Part shown: positions 16,297-25,028 of the stretch, piece after piece | Numbering within the stretch: the stretch's first letter is position 1 | Layout: the number at the start of each line of letters is the position of its first letter | Assembly: GCA_964409775.1 (NCBI GenBank) | Contig: CAYPEI010000008.1 | Span: forward strand, 1-64,000 | DNA from: JAHBXL01 sp964409775 | GTDB taxonomy: Bacteria; Planctomycetota; Phycisphaerae; Phycisphaerales; UBA1924 | DNA length: 64,000 nucleotides | Direction of reading: 5' to 3' | Notes under the pieces: model-generated | Seen by the model: the letters and a program-made list of their open reading frames with translations, nothing else | Databases searched by the model: none | What the model was told of the DNA's origin: nothing | Translations under genes and position numbers: made by a program

Positions 16297-17829
16297 ATGC
16301 CAGGTGTTCGGCTGCTGTTGGTTGTTGTCCTCTCGGTCCTTCTGGCTGCGTCGGCACGCGCGCAGCCAATCGGAGCGTGCTGTCTGCCTGACGGCTCCTG
16401 CCTCGTCCTCACGAAGCCTGACTGCAAGTCGCAGATTGGTGTCTTCAAGACCGCAACGTCGGCCTGTGACACTGTCTCCTGCCGACCGCGCGTTGTCGGG
16501 GCCTGCTGTCTGCCGGGGGCACGGTGCGTGGTTGTGGCGCGGGCGGCGTGCACCCGTCGCGGCGGGGTCTTCTGCGGCCGCGACACGCCCTGCGGTCAGA
16601 TCGACAACTGCCGCCAGGAAATGCGAACCCGCGCGGTGGGCGCCTGCTGCCTGCCCTTTGGCAACTGCATTCTCCGGAACGAGTCGGACTGTCTTGCCCT
16701 GGGAGGGGTCTTTTCAACGGTCGGCCGGCCCTGCCGCCCGCGCCTGTGCGACCCCGAAGGAGTGAACGGTGCATGCTGCCTTGCGCAGGGCGGCTGTGTG
16801 ATCATGAACGCCCAGGGGTGTGCGATCGGCGGGGGAACGTTCCTGGGATCGGGTTCCACGTGCGCCAACCAAGCCTGCTCGGGCGTGGTGCGCGGCGGTG
16901 TTCCCCGGCCCTGCTGCATGGATGACGGGACCTGCCAGATCCTCACGCTCTCGGACTGTGCTGCCGCCGGCGGAGCGCCGCAGCCCGAAGGAAGCAGTTG
17001 TGCGCCCCCCGCCTGCCTCTCCACCTCCGGCGCCTGCTGCCTGTCGTCGGGCGGGTGCATCCAGATGAACGGCACCGAGTGTGTCGCGGGCGGCGGCGTG
17101 TTCCGCGGCAGTTTCTCGTGCGGCGCCGTGGCGTGCGACATGATCACCGGCGCCTGCTGCGGCCCCGCGGGGATCTGCCTCATCACCACGCGGCCCGATT
17201 GCGCCAGTCTCAACGCCGACTTCCAGGGACCCGGCACCGCCTGCGTCGCGATGACCTGCCCGTTCGACGGTCGAACCGGGCCGATCGGGGCCTGCTGCCT
17301 GCCGGACGGCTCCTGCGAGCAACTCAGCGTGCTCGACTGTCTGTTGCGCGCCGGCACACACTTTGGCGAGGGAACCAACTGCGTCACGCACACCTGCCTG
17401 CCCGAGTCCGGGCTTGGCGCCTGCTGTCTGCCCGCCGGCGAGTGCGAGTTGAAGACCCGGGTCCAGTGCTTCGCCGAGAGCGGCCTGTTCATGGGCATCG
17501 GAAGTTCGTGCGCCGCGTTTGTCTGCTCTCCCGGTGTCGGAGCCTGCTGCGTCGCCGACACCAACATCTGTGCCACCATGTCGCAGGAAGACTGCTTTGC
17601 CACGGGCGGGTGGTGGATGCCCGGCGGTTCGTGCTGGCAGGGGGCGTGCAGGGGCGGCGATGTCGCCGGGTGCGACTGGAACCACGACGGCAGCGTCAAC
17701 ACCGCCGACCTGACCGCCTTCCTCGCGTCATGGTTCGCCGGTGTCGGAGACTTCGATCATGACGGCACGACGACGGAGGCCGATGTCGCGCTGTTTGTCG
17801 AGTGTCTGCTCGAACACGGGCCGGGTTGA
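16297..17829 (+). CDS. Secreted protein with ten Cys-rich GACCLPDGSC repeats and a C-terminal dockerin-like domain
   Basis: A 510-aa exported protein. The signal peptide is MPGVRLLLVVVLSVLLAASA, cleaved near ARAQ. Ten repeats of about 40-48 residues follow the pattern GACCLPDGSC, then xxDC, then a Gly/Phe segment, then CxxxxC, giving about six Cys per unit and probably many disulfides. One unit is degenerate (RPCCMDDGTC). The C-terminus has two Asp/Asn loops, CDWNHDGSVNTADLTAFL and DFDHDGTTTEADVALFVE, as in dockerin type I or EF-hand-like calcium domains. This suggests attachment to a partner or to the cell surface. The repeat is familiar from planctomycete secreted proteins, but its role is unknown. 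No clear ribosome-binding site is seen. It stands alone. Confidence 0.88.
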   Translation: MPGVRLLLVVVLSVLLAASARAQPIGACCLPDGSCLVLTKPDCKSQIGVFKTATSACDTVSCRPRVVGACCLPGARCVVVARAACTRRGGVFCGRDTPCGQIDNCRQEMRTRAVGACCLPFGNCILRNESDCLALGGVFSTVGRPCRPRLCDPEGVNGACCLAQGGCVIMNAQGCAIGGGTFLGSGSTCANQACSGVVRGGVPRPCCMDDGTCQILTLSDCAAAGGAPQPEGSSCAPPACLSTSGACCLSSGGCIQMNGTECVAGGGVFRGSFSCGAVACDMITGACCGPAGICLITTRPDCASLNADFQGPGTACVAMTCPFDGRTGPIGACCLPDGSCEQLSVLDCLLRAGTHFGEGTNCVTHTCLPESGLGACCLPAGECELKTRVQCFAESGLFMGIGSSCAAFVCSPGVGACCVADTNICATMSQEDCFATGGWWMPGGSCWQGACRGGDVAGCDWNHDGSVNTADLTAFLASWFAGVGDFDHDGTTTEADVALFVECLLEHGPG

Positions 17830-17839
17830 GCGCCCGGCG

Positions 17840-18547
17840 CTACCGCACGCGGCCCTTCACGGGGTTCACGACCATGTTGTCGCGCCCGGGCACGATCAGG
17901 TCGGCGATCTCCACCGCCTCGCCGAAGGACTCGCGCGCCTGCTGAACATCCGCCGCTAGGCTGAGCACCTGCCCCCGCTCCAGGTGTTCGACCGTCGGCA
18001 CGGCATCGCCCGCGATCAGCACCGTCGCGCCGGCGCCCCCCGGCATCGCCACCAGAACGCCGGTCAGACCCGGCGTTACGCCGTGCAGCGGGAACAGTGA
18101 TACGTGCGGGGCAAGTTCGTCGGGCGCGGGCTCGCATCGCCGCAGGATGCCGACGTCCAGTTCCAGCGCCGCCTTCAACTCCGCATCCTCCGCCGCAGCC
18201 GCCTCCTGGAGTTTGGCCACCAGCGGCACGCCGACCTGCTCGCGCTCTTCCTGGCTGATCCACCACTTCGCCTTGTCAAACGCGAGGATGCCGCGAAAGA
18301 CATCCGGCCGGAAGCACGTCAGGAACACGTGCGTGACCGCCTCGGGCTTGATCCCCGCCCGCTCGAACAGGCGTGCCGCGACGGCGCGGTCGGGCAGCCC
18401 CGGGTCGACCAGGATCGTGCGATCCGCGGAACGGATCAGCGTCGTCGTCGCGTGCCCCGAGCGCACGGGGGACTTCTCCTCCCAGAGCGGATTCGCGGCG
18501 AGCGTGCCGATACTGATGACGCGGACTTCTGGAACGCGGCGGGTCAT
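17840..18547 (-). CDS. Metallo-beta-lactamase-fold protein with lost metal ligands
   Basis: A 235-aa protein with the overall layout of the metallo-beta-lactamase fold: ILVDPGLPDRAVAARLFERA, ITHVFLT-type strand VTHVFLTCFRPDVFRG (72-87), HGVTPGLTGVLV (155-166) and VLIAGDAVP (176-184). The canonical THxHxDH motif reads TCFRPDV (77-83), so two of three His become Cys78 and Arg80 and the last becomes Val83. The PGHTPGH motif reads HGVTPGL, losing its metal His as well. Asp82 and Asp181 remain. A hydrolase needing two metals seems unlikely; a binding or sensing role is more plausible. ATG 18547 has TATGCT ending 5 nt upstream and no Shine-Dalgarno. Confidence 0.82.
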   Translation of the reverse strand: MTRRVPEVRVISIGTLAANPLWEEKSPVRSGHATTTLIRSADRTILVDPGLPDRAVAARLFERAGIKPEAVTHVFLTCFRPDVFRGILAFDKAKWWISQEEREQVGVPLVAKLQEAAAAEDAELKAALELDVGILRRCEPAPDELAPHVSLFPLHGVTPGLTGVLVAMPGGAGATVLIAGDAVPTVEHLERGQVLSLAADVQQARESFGEAVEIADLIVPGRDNMVVNPVKGRVR

Positions 18548-18644
18548 AGGGGAGCATAAGCCGCCGGGCCGCACAGCGGCATCGATCTTCCGCTGGATGA
18601 TTCCCGCGACGATCGGCGCGCCCTGTTCCCGGCGCAACCGTGTT

Positions 18645-19208
18645 TCACTCGTCAACGATGATGCTGTCCAACCGCTCGATCAATGCCTGCGGCAGCGACT
18701 CGCGCACGGAATTCGTGATCAACCCGACCGACCTCATGTCCGCGATGTGCACGCGGTCGATGTCGCGGAAACTGGTGAGCTTCATGCGCACGAGCGCGGC
18801 AAGAGAAAGAACTGCAAACCCCTCAGGGTCACGCTCCGCTTCGCTCACCTCGGGCGCCGGCGTTTCGTACGATGGTCGCACCTTTTCCCCCGCCCACACA
18901 AGATGCACTCCGGCCTTGCGGCTCGGCTCGTCGGGATCGACAAACAACACGAGACTGCGGAGGTCTTCGCGCGTGAGCCCCAATGCCGTGAGCGCTGATG
19001 TGATCGTCGGCAGGTCTGTCCTGCGCACCAGCAGGTCCACATCCTTCGTCGCTCGCGTCGCCGAAGGATCCACCCGCGCCACCCACGACGCAACCGCGTT
19101 CCCGCCCACCACGGCGTAAGGCACCCCCGCCGCATCGAGCGCGGCCGTCACGCGGCGCAGCCTCTTCTCTATCCTGTCAACAGCCATGAAGTATCCGACA
19201 AGGGGCAC
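18645..19208 (-). CDS. Nucleotidyltransferase-like protein
   Basis: A 187-aa protein. The segment YAVVGGNAVASWV followed by ATKDVDLLV matches the Gly-Gly...Asp-x-Asp pattern of small nucleotidyltransferase-fold proteins (MNT or AbiEii-like), which are often toxin or antitoxin components or of unknown function. The Asp pair of the active site (DVD) is present. No antitoxin partner is seen beside it, and neighbours look unrelated. GTG 19208 is chosen because GGAG lies about 8 nt upstream; ATG 19187 would remove seven residues and match homologue starts equally well. Confidence 0.7.
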   Translation of the reverse strand: MPLVGYFMAVDRIEKRLRRVTAALDAAGVPYAVVGGNAVASWVARVDPSATRATKDVDLLVRRTDLPTITSALTALGLTREDLRSLVLFVDPDEPSRKAGVHLVWAGEKVRPSYETPAPEVSEAERDPEGFAVLSLAALVRMKLTSFRDIDRVHIADMRSVGLITNSVRESLPQALIERLDSIIVDE

Positions 19209-19237
19209 TGGGTAGTCTCCGCAGGATTGTAACGCCC

Positions 19238-20611
19238 CTAACCCGCCTTCCGCATCGTCCCGCGAGCTCCCTGCCGGTCACGGTTCGCGGGTTTGCCTGT
19301 GGCACCCGCCGGGCCCGCCGCGGCAGGATTCACGGTCGGGATCACTACGCCGCCGACGAACTGGTGTCTCAGATCAAACTCCGCCGGGTCGCGCGACTCA
19401 AACAAGTCACCGCACACGTCGCAGCCTTCCGCCGCGACGATGGCCACTTCGCGCCGTTTGCGAAGATCGACCCGCGCCCCCAGTTCCGGAGGATCCTCCT
19501 GCGGCCCGCGCACACGCAGATAGTCCTTTGGATCGGGGACAATGTGCACCGTGGGCCTGCACGGGTTGAGCGGATCCCATCCGGTCACCACTCCGGACTC
19601 GCCGTTGCTCAGTTCCACCACCGATCCCGGCGCAAACGCCGGGACCACGGCGATCAACGCCTTGAGCACCACCGGGTCCAGTTTGCCCATCCGCGTCATT
19701 TCCAGCGCGTGCCGAAGTGCCCGGACCGTCGGCGCTTTGGGCGGACAGTGCGCCACCGACCCATGCCGCACCGAGCACGGCGGGTTCCGGACACGATCGA
19801 ACACGTCCGCCATGGCGATGATCCGCGCGAAGATGTGAATCTCGTTGCCTTCCAGCGCTCGCGGTGGGCCCATCGCCCGTGGCCGCTTTGGAAATCCTGA
19901 ACCGTCCATCCGCTGGTGGTGGTGCAGCACCGCGCTGGCGGCGGTCGGAGACACCTTGCCACGGACCTGCTCAAAGCCCAGTGCACAGTGCCGCTGCCAT
20001 CGCGCGTCCGTCTCGTCTTGAGTGCGCTCGAACTGCTCGACCACCTCGTCGGCCAGCCGCAGCACACCGACGTCATGAAGCATCGCGCCGACACCCAAAC
20101 TCTCGACGTTCTGCGCCCGCTTCGGACCCGCCCATGGCCGCTCCGAGATCAGGTATCCGTCCAGTTTGAGCGCCATCAGCAGGCTGAGGTAGCACACGTT
20201 GGTCGAGTGCGCCACGATCGGGGAGGAGTGGTCCAGCACATCGCCCAGGAACACCGCCGCGTTCGGTTCGTCCAGGATGGCCTGCGCGAACGATCGCACG
20301 GCGTCGACATACTGGCCAAACTCCAGTTCGGCATGCGCCTGCGTGGCCACCGTGTCGAAGCACTCCGAGAGGCGGCAGGCCATCTCGCCGTGTTCGGCGA
20401 TGATCTTGGGACTGGCGTACTCGAGCAGAAAATCGGTGGGGGGGTAGCGGATCCAGATGCGACGGACCCGCATCTCCCGCATCCGGTTGATGGCGGGCAG
20501 ATCGATCGCCGCGCCGGGCTTGAGAAGCGTGTGGTCCGGCTTGCCCGGGTGCAGAACAGGGAGCGCAAGCACCATGCCGGGCAGCGCTTGGTCAATTGGC
20601 AGCCTCAGCAT
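19238..20611 (-). CDS. HD-GYP-like domain protein (putative cyclic-di-GMP phosphodiesterase)
   Basis: A 457-aa cytoplasmic protein. The N-terminus (LPIDQALPGMVLALPVLHPG) is the DUF3391-like or beta-rich segment often preceding HD-GYP domains. The metal-binding pieces are HSTNVCYLSLLMA, GAMLHDVGVLRL (HD pair) and HHHQRMDGSGFP in place of the family HHExxDGxGYP, so the Glu is Gln and the GYP is GFP. After the domain come a beta-rich segment (VVELSNGESGVVTGWDP) and a tail with CDVCG. It may degrade cyclic di-GMP, but the two substitutions leave activity uncertain. ATG 20611 has GGGAGG 7 nt upstream. Confidence 0.85.
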   Translation of the reverse strand: MLRLPIDQALPGMVLALPVLHPGKPDHTLLKPGAAIDLPAINRMREMRVRRIWIRYPPTDFLLEYASPKIIAEHGEMACRLSECFDTVATQAHAELEFGQYVDAVRSFAQAILDEPNAAVFLGDVLDHSSPIVAHSTNVCYLSLLMALKLDGYLISERPWAGPKRAQNVESLGVGAMLHDVGVLRLADEVVEQFERTQDETDARWQRHCALGFEQVRGKVSPTAASAVLHHHQRMDGSGFPKRPRAMGPPRALEGNEIHIFARIIAMADVFDRVRNPPCSVRHGSVAHCPPKAPTVRALRHALEMTRMGKLDPVVLKALIAVVPAFAPGSVVELSNGESGVVTGWDPLNPCRPTVHIVPDPKDYLRVRGPQEDPPELGARVDLRKRREVAIVAAEGCDVCGDLFESRDPAEFDLRHQFVGGVVIPTVNPAAAGPAGATGKPANRDRQGARGTMRKAG

Positions 20612-20812
20612 CGGGCACCTCCCGTCGCCGGGCGCTCGCGCGAGCGCCGCCCATTGATCTTCACATCAACCGTGAAGCCCGGCCCAAAGTCCCCGGGTCC
20701 GGGTCTGGCTACGCACCACCCGGTGCATGGTGTATCGACCCTGCCGCGCCTGTTCTTGCGCGGCTCTTTGCTTATCGGGCGTCAAATGGGGCGAGAACTC
20801 CCGGACACGACC

Positions 20813-21886
20813 TCACGGCAGCAGCCTCACCCGCTCGGGCAGTCGAGGCACGAGCGCGATCACCAGCCGACGCGGCGTCGTCTGAATCGGCCGCTTGTCG
20901 GCCTCCCCTTCCTGCTTTCCTGGTGCCTTTCGCGGCGGAATCCACACCGGCGGGCTCAGCATGGCTTCACCAAGCGTTGGGGCGCGGGCCGCGGCGGGGC
21001 CGGCGGGGCCGCTCAGCCCGGGTTGTGCGTCGCTCGCCGATGCGCCTGTTTCATATCCGACGCTCGGCGCAGCGCCCGCCCCCTGACGCACGACCTGCCC
21101 CACGCTCGGCGCTGCTCCTGCCTCTCCGTCCGTGATGGCTCGAGGGGCGTCGGCTACCGGCGCCACCTGTGCCGCTTTCGACAGATCCATGTCGGGCCGC
21201 AGCCCGATGATCACCATCGCCATGTCCGATGAACTCACACACATCCGCGTCAGCAACCGTGAGAACACAAGACCTTCTTCGGTCGCCGCGATGCTCGTCG
21301 GCGGAACCAGGGCATTGACCGCCGCCGCACGTCCCTCTTCATCATGCTGTGGCAACAGTTCGATCGTCATGACTCCGGCCGCGGCCGGCGCCGGAGAGAT
21401 CCAGGCCCGCGCCAGCATCCGCAGCCGGCCGGGACCAAGCCGCAGACGCTCGGACTCCAGCGCAATCGTCTGTCCCCGCGGCTGCTCCGGACCTGAAAAC
21501 GCCTCGGTCCACACCACCGCCTGACCAAGCCACTGGTTCATGTGCCGCGGCGGCGCGCCGAGCGCAACACGAAGCGATTCCAAGTCCGCGACCGGCACCG
21601 AGATGATCCGCAGACCGTGAGACGCAAGAAACGCCTCGGACTCCGGCGAAAGGCCGCCCGGCGCGATACTCCGCGCGGCATATGGAGCAAGTGCCCGCGC
21701 CAGCACGGCCTCTCCCGCATCGGTCGACCATGCAAGCACTTCCAACCCAGGCTCGCCCGACGTCGTGCGCACCGACGCGGATCCGCCGGCGCCCGAAGTC
21801 TGCGCTGCCGAGGTCCCAGCCCGGGGCGCGCAACCGGCCGACACCGCGGCGGCAAGCATCCACACTCCAAGCAGGCGGAGAACCAT
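20813..21886 (-). CDS. Lipoprotein of unknown function
   Basis: A 357-aa protein starting MVLRLLGVWMLAAAVSAGCA. The hydrophobic stretch ends in the lipobox VSAGC, so it is probably a lipid-anchored exported protein. The body contains strands such as GLRIISVPVADLESLRVALG and WLGQAVVWTEAF, then a Pro/Ala-rich region, and ends near RRLVIALVPRLPERVRLL. I recognise no domain. A longer frame extends to 22426 but runs through mutM and is rejected. There is no Shine-Dalgarno; TAGTGT ends 5 nt before the ATG. It is divergent from mutM with only 62 nt between the start codons. Confidence 0.72.
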   Translation of the reverse strand: MVLRLLGVWMLAAAVSAGCAPRAGTSAAQTSGAGGSASVRTTSGEPGLEVLAWSTDAGEAVLARALAPYAARSIAPGGLSPESEAFLASHGLRIISVPVADLESLRVALGAPPRHMNQWLGQAVVWTEAFSGPEQPRGQTIALESERLRLGPGRLRMLARAWISPAPAAAGVMTIELLPQHDEEGRAAAVNALVPPTSIAATEEGLVFSRLLTRMCVSSSDMAMVIIGLRPDMDLSKAAQVAPVADAPRAITDGEAGAAPSVGQVVRQGAGAAPSVGYETGASASDAQPGLSGPAGPAAARAPTLGEAMLSPPVWIPPRKAPGKQEGEADKRPIQTTPRRLVIALVPRLPERVRLLP

Positions 21887-21948
21887 GCACAACACTACGG
21901 GGGATCCGGCACGGGGTTCCGGAATCTGCCGCGGCTCTACGCTTGGTT

Positions 21949-22830
21949 GTGCCCGAACTCCCCGAGGTTGAAACCGTGCGTCTGACGCTCCTGCCCAGGA
22001 TCGTCGGCAGGCGCATCGCCGAGGCGAGACTGCTCCGGCGCGACGTGCTGGTCGCCCCGGGCGATCCCTCCGGCGGCTTCGCGCGACAGCGCCGCGGTCG
22101 CTCTCGTCCGCCGGCTCAACTTGCGCCCGCTGATCTGCTCGAGGCCTGCGAAGTCGTCGATGTGCTCCGCCGCGGCAAGCAACTCGCGATTGCCGCTCGC
22201 GACATCCATCGCTCGATGCACTTCCTCGTGGTTCAACTGGGCATGAGCGGCCAGGTGCTCCTGGGCAGTCAGACCGCGAGAGCCGCCGCGCATGTACATG
22301 CGGTCTGGCGATTCGACAACCATGACGAGATGCGGTTCCGCGACCCGCGTCGATTCGGCGGGCTCCGAGTGTTCCGCTCTCGCGACGACCTCGACACCCA
22401 CTGGCGGCAACTCGGACCCGATGCAATCGAGGTCACCCCCGACGAACTCTTTGGCGCGTGCCGCAGATCGGCCCGCAGCATCAAGGCCCTGCTGCTCGAC
22501 CAGGCCGAGATCGCCGGCGTGGGAAACATCTACGCCGACGAAGCCCTCTTCCAGGCTCGCATCCGCCCTTCGCGGCGTGCCGGAACGCTCAAGGCCGATC
22601 AGGTCCGCGACCTGGCCGCCGCGATTCGTGCTGTTCTTCGCGCTGCGGTGCGGGCCCGCGGCTCATCCCTTCGTGACTTCCGGGACGCAAACGACCAACC
22701 GGGCGACTATCAATCCGACCACTTGGTCTATGGCCGCCGCGGACAGCCCTGCACGCGATGCCGCCGGCCTCTCCGCTCCACGCTGCTGGCCCAACGAACG
22801 ACGGTCTGGTGCTCGGTCTGCCAGCACTAG
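21949..22830 (+). CDS. mutM: Formamidopyrimidine-DNA glycosylase (Fpg/MutM)
   Basis: A base-excision-repair glycosylase/AP lyase that removes 8-oxoguanine and formamidopyrimidines. The start GTG 21949 gives M-PELPEVETVR, placing the catalytic Pro and Glu directly after the initiator as required. Lys77 in RRGKQLA, NIYADEALFQARIRP and a C-terminal zinc finger (CTRC...CSVC) are present. Length (293 aa) is slightly above usual because of an insertion after residue 36. An upstream in-frame ATG would bury the catalytic Pro and is rejected. There is no Shine-Dalgarno; TACGCT ends 5 nt before the GTG. Confidence 0.95.
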   Translation: MPELPEVETVRLTLLPRIVGRRIAEARLLRRDVLVAPGDPSGGFARQRRGRSRPPAQLAPADLLEACEVVDVLRRGKQLAIAARDIHRSMHFLVVQLGMSGQVLLGSQTARAAAHVHAVWRFDNHDEMRFRDPRRFGGLRVFRSRDDLDTHWRQLGPDAIEVTPDELFGACRRSARSIKALLLDQAEIAGVGNIYADEALFQARIRPSRRAGTLKADQVRDLAAAIRAVLRAAVRARGSSLRDFRDANDQPGDYQSDHLVYGRRGQPCTRCRRPLRSTLLAQRTTVWCSVCQH

Positions 22831-23211
22831 GCGAGACGGGATCACTGCTTTTCCACATCGCCGGTACTCCGCCGGCATCACCGATCTCGACCAGCCCCGG
22901 CCTTGGTGAGACCGCAGGAATGTCTTCTCTTCATACCAAGGAAGCAATTTGGTAGCAGTAGTAAGGAGCCCTCTCGGAATGTGGAGGAGCACCGCGACAG
23001 CACCATAAACACCCGACATCTATGGGGTTATGGCCCCGCGACAAGACGAACAACCTGTCGGTTGTCTGTCGCGAGCGCACGGGCCTTTGTGAAACTCGAA
23101 AGCAACCGACAGGTCCAGTCGGCGTCGTCGGGCTTGTGGGACATGCCCGGCCAAGCGCCCCCGCCCATCTATCCACCAGTTGTTCACATGTGCGGTGACG
23201 GTTGCGCGGCG
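22831..23211. other. Intergenic region between mutM and dnaA with inverted repeat and DnaA-box-like 9-mers
   Basis: These 381 nt hold no convincing gene. Two features stand out. A 12-bp perfect inverted repeat has arms ACCTGTCGGTTG (23053-23064) and CAACCGACAGGT (23103-23114). Near the dnaA stop are two same-strand 9-mers resembling the DnaA box TTATCCACA: CTATCCACC (23169-23177, 7 of 9) and TTGTTCACA (23180-23188, 7 of 9). The composition is less GC-rich than the genes on either side. It might be part of a replication origin or only the 3' regions of two convergent genes. Confidence 0.4.
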
Positions 23212-24777
23212 TCATGAACCCGAGAGTTTGATCTGGCCCTCGATCGCCACCATGGAGCGCGCAAACTCGACATCACCTTCCAGCCGCGTTTCCACGGTCT
23301 TGACGGCGTGCATGACCGTGGTGTGATCTCGACCCCCGAAGAACCCCCCGATCTCTTCCAGCGAGTATCGCGTATGGCGGCGGGCCAGGAACATGCAGAC
23401 CTGCCGCGGCAGGGCGATTGAGCGTTGCCGCCGCTTGGATTGGAGGTCCGAGACTTTCACACCAAAGAAATCGGTCACCGCATCGATGATGGTCTGGATC
23501 TGGACGGTGCGATCGGTGCGGTCGACGCCATCTCCAAGTGCCGCCAGAGCGAGGGCCATATCCACGCCGCGCTTCTCGACGTGAGAGAGCACCTGCAACT
23601 TGACGACCGCACCCTCCAACTCGCGGATGTTGGAGTCGATCTTGGCGGCGATGTGGCAGGCGACTTCGTCGGGCAACTCAAACCCGCGGAGGCGGGCCTT
23701 CTGCTTCAGAATCGCTACCCGGGTTTCGTAGCACGGCGGCGCGACGCTCGCGACCAGACCCCACTTGAACCGGGAGACGAGGCGGTCCTCAAGGTCGGGG
23801 ATCTCTTCCGGCGGCGCATCGCTGGAGAGGATGATCTGCTTGTGCGACTGGTACAGGCTGTTGAAAGTGTGAAAAAACTCCTCCTGCGTCCGGTCTCGTT
23901 TGGCCAGGAAGTGCACATCATCGATGGCCAGGACATCCACATCGCGGAAGATGTGGCGGAATGCCGTCATCTCGCCCGCCTGCACGGCCTCCATGAACTG
24001 GGTCATGAAGCCCTCGCACGACGTGTAGAAGATGCGGGTATTGGGTTCGCTCTGCTTGATTCGGAGACAGATCGCCTGAAGCAGGTGGGTCTTTCCAAGA
24101 CCGACATCACCGTGCACGAAGTACGGGTTGTACGCGCGGCCTGGGTTGGCCGCGACCGCGAGCGCTGCCGCATGGGCCAGCCGCGAACCCGGCCCGACCA
24201 CGAAGTTCTCAAAGACATAGTCAGGATTGAGAACGAGTGAGTAGGGATAGGAACTAGATGTCGTGGCGCTCGAGGCCCGGCCCAAGCCATCGTGTGTCGA
24301 GGATGGCACAAGCGGCGCCGGAGGAGACAACGGAGCAGGCGCGTTGTCCAGCGCGGCGCGCACCGCTTCGCTGCGCACCACGACCGGGCTCTCCGCGGCC
24401 GGCGCAGGACGCTGCGGCGGCTCGATCGAGTCGTCCGGGCCGAGGAACTGAACGCTGATGAGGCGCTGCGAGATCGTCCGTGCGGCGTCGTTAAACGGCT
24501 CCAGGCACGACCGCTGCAGGTAGTCGCGGTGAATCGTCGAGTGCGCCCGCAGACGCAGCACGCCGCCGGCAATGCCCACCGGCTCAATCTCCTCGAACCA
24601 CTGACGGCACACCGCCGGATGGGAGGACTTCAGGTGTGTCAGCATTCCGCCCCACAACTGGCGGTCGGGAAGGCTGACACGGGTGGGCGTGGAAATGCCT
24701 GGCACGTGGTCACCGGAGTGAGGTTCTGGCAAAGCAGGGTCGAGACCGGGATACGAGGAAGCCGGCCGCGCAGACAA
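23212..24777 (-). CDS. dnaA: Chromosomal replication initiator protein DnaA
   Basis: DnaA binds DnaA boxes and opens the origin. All domains are present: domain I (about 39-100, from RQLWGGMLTHL), a Pro/Ala-rich linker (about 120-180), AAA+ domain with Walker A GDVGLGKT (223-230) and Walker B DVLAIDDVHF (281-290), and a C-terminal DNA-binding domain with GGRDHTTVMHA. Length 521 aa assumes TTG 24777, the most upstream start. That codon has no Shine-Dalgarno and lies only 7 nt after a TAGCGT -10 element, so translation may be leaderless or may begin lower down, for example at GTG 24705; domain I requires a start before about residue 38. It is downstream of dnaN on the same strand. Confidence 0.96.
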   Translation of the reverse strand: MSARPASSYPGLDPALPEPHSGDHVPGISTPTRVSLPDRQLWGGMLTHLKSSHPAVCRQWFEEIEPVGIAGGVLRLRAHSTIHRDYLQRSCLEPFNDAARTISQRLISVQFLGPDDSIEPPQRPAPAAESPVVVRSEAVRAALDNAPAPLSPPAPLVPSSTHDGLGRASSATTSSSYPYSLVLNPDYVFENFVVGPGSRLAHAAALAVAANPGRAYNPYFVHGDVGLGKTHLLQAICLRIKQSEPNTRIFYTSCEGFMTQFMEAVQAGEMTAFRHIFRDVDVLAIDDVHFLAKRDRTQEEFFHTFNSLYQSHKQIILSSDAPPEEIPDLEDRLVSRFKWGLVASVAPPCYETRVAILKQKARLRGFELPDEVACHIAAKIDSNIRELEGAVVKLQVLSHVEKRGVDMALALAALGDGVDRTDRTVQIQTIIDAVTDFFGVKVSDLQSKRRQRSIALPRQVCMFLARRHTRYSLEEIGGFFGGRDHTTVMHAVKTVETRLEGDVEFARSMVAIEGQIKLSGS

Positions 24778-24784
24778 GGAAGCA

Positions 24785-24812
24785 ACGCTAATCGATTCGC
24801 GGCGTTTGTCAA
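24785..24812 (-). promoter_or_regulatory. dnaA promoter
   Basis: On the minus strand a perfect TTGACA (plus positions 24807-24812) is followed after 16 nt by TAGCGT (24785-24790). This is the best -35/-10 pair found in the window. Transcription would start at or within a few nt of the TTG at 24777, giving essentially no leader. Confidence 0.6.
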
Positions 24813-24851
24813 GCGCCGGGCAACGAACGCGTGTTTCGCCTTGCGCTTGAC
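24808..24851. promoter_or_regulatory. 9-bp inverted repeat overlapping the dnaA -35 element
   Basis: GTCAAGCGC (24808-24816) and GCGCTTGAC (24843-24851) are perfect inverted copies with centres about 35 bp apart. The proximal arm contains most of the dnaA -35 hexamer. The distal arm includes a TTGAC on the opposite strand. The layout fits a regulator that binds both arms and covers the promoter, but no binding protein can be named. Confidence 0.35.
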
Positions 24852-25028
24852 TTTGCGACGATCATGTGGCAGACAAATCGATCCTCAGCCGCGGCAGATC
24901 CCAATCCTCTGCACCGCGCGACTTCACCGGCCAGTGGCTGGACCGGAACGCGAGCGGGCGGCCGTGCCGATTCCTCGCGCGGTTGCCGCTGAAGCACGAC
25001 CACGGAGAATGGGAGGTTGCCGCGCGGA

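Noticed and set aside
21887..22426. N-terminal extension of the lipoprotein frame (about 180 codons)
   Set aside because: It overlaps mutM antisense; the internal ATG at 21886 starts a clear lipoprotein signal peptide.
22931..23215. A 94-codon minus-strand ORF between mutM and dnaA
   Set aside because: No ribosome site, no recognisable composition, and it spans the inverted repeat and DnaA-box-like sequences.
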